Shown here piece by piece: positions 56,860-64,000 of a stretch of 64,000 nucleotides of DNA. The translations under genes were made by a program, and so were the position numbers. The stretch is from NCBI GenBank assembly GCA_027946365.1, contig JAPEUQ010000003.1, positions 3,720,001-3,784,000 of the forward strand, read 5' to 3'. The notes under the pieces were generated by a model, which saw only the letters and a list, made by a program, of their open reading frames with translations, ran no database searches and was not told where the DNA came from. The DNA comes from Kalmusia sp. IMI 367209 (lineage: Eukaryota > Ascomycota > Dothideomycetes > Pleosporales > Didymosphaeriaceae). Position 1 is the first letter of the stretch; each line of letters begins with the position of its first letter.

Positions 56860-58770
56860 ATGGCTGCTACGGAGAACGACTTCACCTACGTGCCACTTCC
56901 CTCGGACGAGTATATCCGGCTTCTTCACATCAAGCCGGGTATCGACGATGAACCGCTGCATGTCCTATGTAGGGATCACTCCCGTGAAAATACTGCAGAG
57001 CAAGACTATATTGCTATCTCATATACATGGGATGGCCAGCCATTCACTAGGGAGCTCTTTGTCAATGGCGCTTGCCTGCTAGTGACCCACAACGCTTATC
57101 AAGCCTTGGCGGCCCTTCGAAGGCCTGACAATCATCAGGCAGTCTGGATCGATGCTGTCTGTATTAATCAAACTGATGATGCAGAGAAGATCAAGCAAGT
57201 ACGCAGGATGCGGGATGTGTATGCGAATGCGAAACAGACGATGGTGTGGTTAGGCGACGCTGGTTCAACAATTACGGCAGCAATGTGCTTTATTCCCAAA
57301 ATCCTACTGGCTTTTTTCGAGATTTTTGGGGCCGATAACGAGAATCAGAGGATGATCTATACTTACGACTTTCAATCTACATTAATTTCTAGGCTAGGGG
57401 TGACAAAGGAAGATCCTGTTTGGGCATCGCTACGGGCGCTGATCTCCTTGCCGTGGTTTAGGAGAGTATGGGTTGTTCAGGAGGTTGCCGTCTCCGCCAA
57501 CGTGTTCATTCGGTGCGGCAAGGCGCAACTCGAGTGGGTCGATATCGCTGCGTTCAGCTCCATCCTAGGCGAAGGAAATTTCACAATCACACCTCTTATT
57601 CATAACGATAATATCACTACTCCTAGCCATGTCGTGGATGACTCTATAGCGGGCCTGGCAGCTTTGCAATTCATGACCAGGGCTAGCGCAGCGTTGAAAG
57701 AGCAGAAATCCGGCTTAACTTTGACCGTCCTGCTCACGGAAGTTTGCTCATTCCGGGCGTCTGACCGTAGAGACAAGATTTATGGCATACTTGGACTTTT
57801 GTATGGGAAACCCGGAATTATATTACGAACAGATTATACACATTGTACGCGGGACATCTACGTTGAAGCTACGTTTTTAGCTCTTACTCGGGAAGCTGAT
57901 TTCAAGCTCCTCGCATTGGCAGCAGCTGCAGAAAAGAGATCAGACTGTTTACCATCCTGGGTACCGGATTATTCTTACGAAGGCCAACTCTCTACGGTGT
58001 TTCACATATCGCCTCCTGGTGATTGGCATCTTTACGGAGCTGGGGGGGCCTATCTGTCTCAGGTTTCGAACCCTCGCCCCTCTTTACTTCACGATGGCAC
58101 GCTAGTAGTGACGGGCCAGTTCATTGATAGAATTTCTTACTATACCAACATTTTTCTTGTGCAGGGATCGGATATAGGCACGGATATGGGCACGTTGAAC
58201 GCATGGACCTCATGGTTAACGGAAGTCCTCGATTTGGCAAGCCAAGCAGACTCAATCAATATAGGAAGCGACGGTAAAGATCAACTCTGGCGCATACTAA
58301 TGGCGGATTGTATAACTATTAGCGGTGAGAAATCTCGCGCGCCCATGGGACAGGGGTATCTGGAGTGGTATTTTTGGTTCTTTGTGAGACAATGCGTTCC
58401 AGACGCACACCAAGAATTTCAAAACTCGACACGGGAGGCCATCGAATTTCGCCTGGGAAGATCAACCATTAACAGCCTAAAAGACGCAGAAATGCTTTAT
58501 GCATGCGTTAGAGCTTTTATCTTAGCCTCTGGGTCGCGACGCTTTGCAGTGACGATGCAAGGCAGATTTGCTCTAGTGCCCGCTAGGACGCGAGAAGGGG
58601 ACAGTATCATACTGCTTCGTGGCGCCGACGCTCCTTTTGTAGTGCATCAGGAGGTAGACTCTGAAGATGGACAGACCAGGTTCTCATTGGTGGGCGAGTG
58701 CTATGTTCATAGGATCATGGACGGTGAAGCTCTTGACGACACACGTTTGACCGATATTGCACTGGTGTGA
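56860..58770 (+). CDS. HET-domain (heterokaryon incompatibility) protein
   Basis: Intronless, 636 aa. HET domain at about residues 45-215: YIAISYTWDG (block 1), AVWIDAVCINQTDDAEKIKQ (block 2) and WFRRVWVVQEV (block 3). The rest is the variable C-terminal region (about 290-600, including SCLPSWVPDYS-like sequence near 365). Fungal HET proteins trigger programmed cell death when non-self is sensed, and family members diversify rapidly. No STAND/NACHT or ankyrin part is attached here. It sits at the edge of an accessory-looking island with the SET-BAH gene. The partner and trigger are unknown. Confidence 0.93.
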   Translation: MAATENDFTYVPLPSDEYIRLLHIKPGIDDEPLHVLCRDHSRENTAEQDYIAISYTWDGQPFTRELFVNGACLLVTHNAYQALAALRRPDNHQAVWIDAVCINQTDDAEKIKQVRRMRDVYANAKQTMVWLGDAGSTITAAMCFIPKILLAFFEIFGADNENQRMIYTYDFQSTLISRLGVTKEDPVWASLRALISLPWFRRVWVVQEVAVSANVFIRCGKAQLEWVDIAAFSSILGEGNFTITPLIHNDNITTPSHVVDDSIAGLAALQFMTRASAALKEQKSGLTLTVLLTEVCSFRASDRRDKIYGILGLLYGKPGIILRTDYTHCTRDIYVEATFLALTREADFKLLALAAAAEKRSDCLPSWVPDYSYEGQLSTVFHISPPGDWHLYGAGGAYLSQVSNPRPSLLHDGTLVVTGQFIDRISYYTNIFLVQGSDIGTDMGTLNAWTSWLTEVLDLASQADSINIGSDGKDQLWRILMADCITISGEKSRAPMGQGYLEWYFWFFVRQCVPDAHQEFQNSTREAIEFRLGRSTINSLKDAEMLYACVRAFILASGSRRFAVTMQGRFALVPARTREGDSIILLRGADAPFVVHQEVDSEDGQTRFSLVGECYVHRIMDGEALDDTRLTDIALV

Positions 58771-60461
58771 TATCTACTGCTCCTAACAACTGTCAACGCA
58801 AATTTTCGATGACCTACGAATTCTATGATCTCTGCATCCATATATATTAGAGCATTCAATCTACCGAACAATACCGTTCTCAATAATGCGTGCGGGGAAG
58901 ACTGCATGTGCTAACATCGAGGTTCAAAGAAGGCTCCGATGATATCTTCGATACCGCCGACACCTTTACTTTTTGAAAGAAGTTCCATTCAAAAAGTCTT
59001 TAGAAAACATCAAATCATGCTAGAGGAAAGGCGTTCCCACAGTGCTTGTATAGTTGGAGTCGAACAAGAGACATGACGACCTAGTCGCCTCAATCCTCCA
59101 GAGACTCTGCTTTCTTAACTTGATGTTTTCAGCACATGTCCATAGCGCTTCTCTTGGGAATCCAATTTGCTGCTATCGTTGAACCGGATGTTGCTCTTGC
59201 AGAAACATGTGGCGCTCATGTTTGTGTCCTTTGATTTATGGAGACGATTAAGCTGCCAGTGGGGCCCCTACAGGTTTTGGCTCGCAATTGCTAACTGTAC
59301 TTATTGCCTGTTGGGAAGTTAGATTCATAGCATGTATCTCTGCGTTTATAGCTAAATGCAGATCAGCTCTTGTTAGCGTTGGAAGCTGGAAATATTTCTA
59401 ATTTGATTGCTTGAAAAATTTATGGAATGGTATGATTGTTGTCACTGTAGGAATATACCGAAAGGTTAGGCGTTGGACTGTACCAGAAATTGTGTAGGAA
59501 GTTAGTAAAGGGAGGATTTAAAAATTTCCCGGGGCTTTTGATATAATGGGCTGGTATTCAGAGATGATTCTATTTATTTAGCCCTATAGTAGTGCCTCGG
59601 TCATTTTAGCTGAAGTAATGTGTGATACAGGATCGACATTGTCACTAATTCTCAAAATTCTGTACCATATAGGACCGCAAAGGGGATTGTATGTGTTCAC
59701 TGCTCCCTTATGGAATGGTTCTAGAAAATTGGATTCGGTAGATACATTGACAAACATCTGTTATGTAGTGATAGCAAGAGGCTAATGTCATGTCAAGTAC
59801 AGATGTGTGCACAACCAAGTACCGATACACGCTGGAAACCGTCAAGGTGGAAAAGGGCGTAAGATATACGAGGGAAGTTCACGTGATGTTGCCGAAGCAA
59901 TTTAGACTAGTATATTTTCGGTTATAAACCGTGCGTCTTCGTTGCCGGAGCGACCGAGCCGTGCAACAGCACGCAGAACTTGTACGTTTCCTGTCAGCTC
60001 CCATCTCAAATTACATCCGTCATATATCTTTCAATTGAGAAGCACGGGAGTTGCGACAAGGTAAGCTGCGTCAGTTCGTCCTTACTACCCCAGATGCTCC
60101 AGTGCGGCTGTTTAGCGCGGGAAAGAATTGTTTGGGACAACAAAAGGAGTCAAATGTTATTTTGGGAACACGTCTACGCTCCTATCTTAATTCATACTCC
60201 ATGATCTCTGATTTCCACACTAGCCTTGATAGATGGGCCAAGACGAGAGATGAGGACTAACATTAGTCAGCAAAACCCTTTTTTCGAACCTGGCCACTGT
60301 TGCTGAATTTAAACCTCCTTTTCTTCGAACCACACGTCTTCACTCGCTCGAATCCTTTTGTTCGGCCTGCATTAAGTCAAGCGATAGTTATCTCGCTGGT
60401 GTACACATGCGTTTGGTACTGCTCATATCAAGGTCACCTTTATGGAACGTCAGAAAGCGTG
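58771..60461. other. 1.7-kb stretch without a confirmed gene
   Basis: AT-rich. A good splice donor (GACAAG|GTAAGC at 60061) ends an open stretch at about 59940-60060, so upstream exons of the SET gene could lie here, but none could be joined with confidence. Confidence 0.4.
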
Positions 60462-62541
60462 ATGCGATTTAATCCCGCTTTGTACGCGAACCTCGACCAG
60501 CCCAACAAACAGTCCGGGATCTTCACCTGCTCTCATGAAGGTGATTGTGGGGAAAATTGTCCTTGCCAACAAAACAAGTTCCCGTGTAGAGACGCATGTG
60601 GTTGTCCTCGCACATGTCCCCATCGGTTTCCGCCTTGCGAATGCGCAAAACCGTGCCAACCAGCAATGTGCCGCTGTATGAGACATGGCTTTGAGTGCAC
60701 GAAATACTGCAGAAAGGGTTCATGTGAAACGCCTTCTTGTCTCAACTTGTTCGAGGGGAGGAGCAGGCCCACATTTGGTATTAGTGAGTCTACAATACCT
60801 GGTGCAGGTAATGGACTTTTTGCTCTCAAAGCCATCAAGGCTGGACAATTCTTAAGCGAATACACTGGGTATTTGGTACACGACAAGGATATAATACATG
60901 AGGCTAACATGAGTGGCTTCACCATCGCAAAGGACTTATCGATACAAGGCATGATGCCGGAGAACTGGCTTTACTACATTAATCATCGACCAAATAAAAG
61001 AGCGAATGCCCGATTCGGCATCAAAGAAGGGCCTCAAGGACGAAAAGTCTTAGCGTTTGCAAAGCGAAACATCAAGCCAGGCGAAGAAATATTTGTAGAC
61101 TACGGGTAAGTAGCGTTTTCTCGGTCACATATTCAGAGATAGTCTCTGATGAAGTCATAGCAATCAATGGGAAGCCCCGACTTCTGAAAAGATGAATGCA
61201 ATCAGTAATGAGAAGGACTACTACGACGAGGGGGAGTACGTCCTCGTCAGGGGACACGATGAGGGCCGACCGGAGGAAATATGGGTAGCAATAGTAAAAA
61301 AGCGATGGTTGGACGGTTCCAATAAGTATACAGTGGCGTATCTGTATCACCCTACACACCTGATATTACCCGCTCAACATTCATACGAATTCGGTGTATG
61401 GGAGCTTCTTATGTGCAAACAAACGGAGCAGATTGAAGCGGAAAATATAATGACTCGCACGACGGTAGCGAAAGGACTCGACTTCACTGAAGACCAATCG
61501 GCTACGTGGTGGTGGAATCGGTGGTATAATAGACACACTCTCCATATTTCCAATCGAAAAGAGACCGTGGAGCCGAGCAAAGTAAAGAATCATAGGGGAA
61601 ACGATAAGAAATCATTGAGAGAACCACAGGCGATAGAGGACGCGAGGAAAAGTAGCTACGAGGGGCCCCGACTGCGAAGCAATGCTCGTGAGCAAATGCA
61701 GGAGAATTTTGTTCCGCAGAAACGATTGGCAGAGGATGAGGCTGATAAGATCGATGATTCGCCAGTCAGAAGTTGCCATAACTCCGAACGTATACCAAGT
61801 CCGACACTTGTTCATCACAGAGCTCTGATGTTCGGGAGTAAGGAAAGGCGCACCGGCAACGCTAGAGACTGGAGCGTAAGAAGTGACAACGGAAGAAGAC
61901 AAATGCACGAGCAGCACTCTCCAGGTAGACCGAGCGGCGAGCAAATTGACAGCACCGAGAGTAATACTGCTGGAAATGATGGTATGCTAGGAAGCAATCA
62001 GGAACAACAAATCCTAGCCATTTCGCACGAGGAGCATAGAACTGATATCACGGAGGGCAGTACTCAAATTGATCACAGGTCTGGCTTCAATGACCACGAT
62101 GATCAGGGGTCTTTAGCTAGACTTTTCGAACAAGAGTCCAACCAACGTATCGACAATACTGTTAGTAGCAACAGCACCACAGAAAGATCCCAGGGAGAGT
62201 ATACCGATGAAGGAATATTCTCTCCGCTATCTGTATCTACGTCAGCCACGTCGCGCGAACCCCCTTCTCCGATAAGAAATCACCCCCCATCACAGTTATC
62301 TATCGTAGAAAACGCTCTTGGACTGCTACAAGAGCACCCTTTGCCCACCGGGCGTTCTTTTCATACGCCACGCCCATCTACCCCTTATTGGCCTCGGCAA
62401 ATGTCCGACACAGGCAGTATGAACAACCCGATCGTAATCTCAGATGATGAAGGCGATGATTCCATAGTGAAAGCTGTCAATCGTCCCATCAGGATGTGCA
62501 AACAGAATGTTTCACGGCTCGTAGCGGAGATAGATAAGTAG
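60462..62541 (+). CDS. EZH2-type CXC-SET protein with BAH-like domain
   Basis: Two exons from ATG 60462 (start provisional; the frame is open from 60267); intron 61106-61160. 674 aa. Residues about 20-92 are a CXC (pre-SET) domain with the Cys pattern of E(z)/EZH2, including CPHRFPPCEC. SET domain about 100-215: GAGNGLFALKAIKAGQFLSEY, NH motif YINHRPN, and catalytic-Tyr end EEIFVDYG. After the intron comes a BAH-like domain (about 230-320: YYDEGEYVLVRG, IWVAIVKKRW, VAYLYHPTHLI, FGVWELLM). The tail (330-674) is polar and disordered. SET-CXC enzymes methylate H3K27, and BAH domains often read chromatin marks. Writer and reader in one chain is unusual. No SANT or other N-terminal EZH2 parts are seen; earlier exons may be missing. 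Confidence 0.72.
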
Positions 62542-63344
62542 GATCCTTACAGTCTTACCATCTAGGGAGGAGACTATCGTCAATTGATATAAATAGTACT
62601 ATAACAATATTGCATGGTTTGGGCCGCAATGCCTGAATCCCCCTATTACTACGGAAGCTCCTAGTTGTCACTGTGAAAATTGCGACTATTGAGAAAAAAA
62701 GAAGTATCTTTCTTGACGGCGGACGTGGCTGACGCATGTAGCTCGTATTGACTCGATGCACTGAACCACATGGGGTCTGAATTGATTGATAGACCTACAT
62801 CGCTCGATGATGTAATGAAGGAAATGGAATTGGCTGAAATGAGTGTGGACGTCTGCGGGCATTGTTTCCCCTCAATGCTGCCTTCTTAGAAAGCTGCACA
62901 GTACGACTTTCAAATCTTCAGCCTTATCTCTCGTGACTCTCATACGAAATCAATATTTCGAACAACGAGCTTCGCCACCACATGGAACTGTTCAGCTGGA
63001 TTTGTGTGGTCTAGGATGTGAGGTCCTTCTCATCCTTTCCAAGAGCACAGACATCCTCGGCATAAGGCTGTGAGAGCGTAATATGGTTGGGCTTATGACG
63101 AAAGGCTGAACCCCAACCAACAAGGCAACCTGCATGTCTTGAATTGAAGATACGTCTTTGCGTAATTCTGTGCAAAAGGAAGATTACACGTGCGACTGCT
63201 CTGATATATCCAGAGATCACGCCTGGCAGCCTTCTAAAGTTTACTTTATCTTTTCTCATCTCAGACATTGTTGTCTATTTTCGTTGTGTACATGTTTTTC
63301 TCTGTTGACAATTATTACCTTCGAACTAGTTTCCTGGTAGTGAA
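62542..63344. other. Intergenic
   Basis: AT-rich; no supported gene. Confidence 0.5.
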
Positions 63345-63968
63345 ATGCCCACAGGTCAAGCCGACGCGCAGCTTTCCTTTGGTCCCTCATGCCCTTCTGG
63401 TAGTTCTTAGTATGCTTGTGGAGCTAACTTCCTGGGATGCTGCGTGAGCGATGTATGCACTCCGAGCGGCTGCTCAGAAGGCAACATTCGTCCCGTAGCT
63501 TTTGACAAGAGTCAATATGGCAAGTTTCCAGACGCGAGCTATGGAGCTTTTATACATGCACAGGGGGCCCGACTTTCTGGGGTTGCTGTAAGACCAACCC
63601 GTGTGCAGCTGGTACGATCTGTCTGGAAGGCGACCTAATGGGTGCCTTTGCTGGAAGCCCTCCGTAATCGGCCTACTAATTGGCTGGAAACACTTCAAAT
63701 TCGGGTCCTGCTGCTGCTGAAACTTGGAGGGCGACCTTTGTAAGGGTCACTTCCACTTCAGGTACCTTTGATGCAACACCTATCTCGCCGACTAGCCACA
63801 CTGTTGCAATCTATCTGTTGGCTGGTATTCTACGTATGCTACATGAAAAGAACTCGCAATATACATCACGATGAGCTCGACCGTCGGAAATATGATCTGG
63901 CGATCGCCATGACGGCTGAATCATCAAACAGCAATGGTAAACTTTACCTTGACGACGATGGTAAGTGA
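63345..63968 (+). pseudogene. Decayed Cys-rich single-pass membrane protein gene
   Basis: From ATG 63345 the frame shows MPTGQADAQLSFGPSC, then an in-frame TAG (63408) where relatives have Trp (TGG). After it come the repeated Cys module YACGANFLGCC...CTPSGCSEGN and, in another frame, CTGGPTFWGCCKTNPC. A frameshift lies near 63530, with further stops at about 63665 and 63677. A membrane span plus basic residues (CWLVFYVCYMKRTRN) and an acidic tail appear in a third frame up to 63968, where a GTAAGT donor suggests another intron. Intact relatives are fungal ectodomain-TM proteins of unknown function. The gene may continue beyond the window. Confidence 0.65.
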
Positions 63969-64000
63969 CCTCCCCAGCAATTTCCGAAACTTGTCAGAAG

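Noticed and set aside
59980..60260. Possible upstream exons of the SET gene
   Set aside because: A good donor exists at 60061 but no acceptor and phase combination gave family-like protein, so they were not included.
1..64000. CRISPR arrays, bacterial operons, ribosome-binding sites
   Set aside because: The sequence is clearly eukaryotic nuclear DNA with spliceosomal introns; no such structures are present.

Overview
The window is nuclear DNA from a filamentous ascomycete (Pezizomycotina), most likely a dothideomycete of Pleosporales type; the class is established by the gene set, the order is inference. The evidence is monocistronic genes with introns of mostly 44-62 nt carrying CTGAC/CTAAC branch sites, a HET-domain gene, two-subunit ATP-citrate lyase encoded by a divergent gene pair, and decay that looks like repeat-induced point mutation (RIP). 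Exons below were joined by eye, using donor, branch site, acceptor, reading phase and the continuity of recognised families.

Layout: 0-7.5 kb is an accessory-looking group: Baeyer-Villiger monooxygenase, EthD-domain protein and DHA2-type MFS transporter, with a 43-bp tandem repeat and a 2.6-kb empty stretch. 7.9-8.7 kb has a small CCCH-finger protein. 10.3-13.1 kb encodes a DDHD phospholipase. 13.9-17.9 kb is a rearranged island: a copied 3' end of the aldehyde dehydrogenase gene fused to a BTB/POZ pseudogene with six stops and no frameshift, then two divergent orphan genes. One of these combines a CCCH finger with a Zn2Cys6-like cluster formed across a GC-AG intron. 17.9-33.2 kb holds mostly conserved genes: aldehyde dehydrogenase, Yra1/ALY with a 627-nt intron, Vps11, a cAMP-receptor-like GPCR and an Mdm1-type PXA-RGS-PX-nexin protein. 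33.5-40.6 kb has a small Cys-rich surface protein, a GH105 hydrolase, an intron-containing tRNA-Trp and a membrane-anchored histidine-phosphatase-like protein lacking the motif histidine. 42.1-47.4 kb is the acl1/acl2 pair. 48.6-52.3 kb has two orphan genes. 52.8-56.1 kb is a divergent RRP42 / MCH1-like pair. 56.9-64 kb is again accessory-looking: a HET protein, a protein joining an EZH2-type CXC-SET module to a BAH-like domain, and a decayed Cys-rich membrane-protein gene.

Three otherwise well-preserved genes (VPS11, GH105, ACL2) each contain one small frame-breaking indel in or beside a short homopolymer or dinucleotide run. Assembly error is the simplest explanation for the two housekeeping genes. 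The best candidates for something undescribed are the CXC-SET-BAH protein (60.5-62.5 kb) and the CCCH + Zn2Cys6 protein (16.5-17.6 kb).
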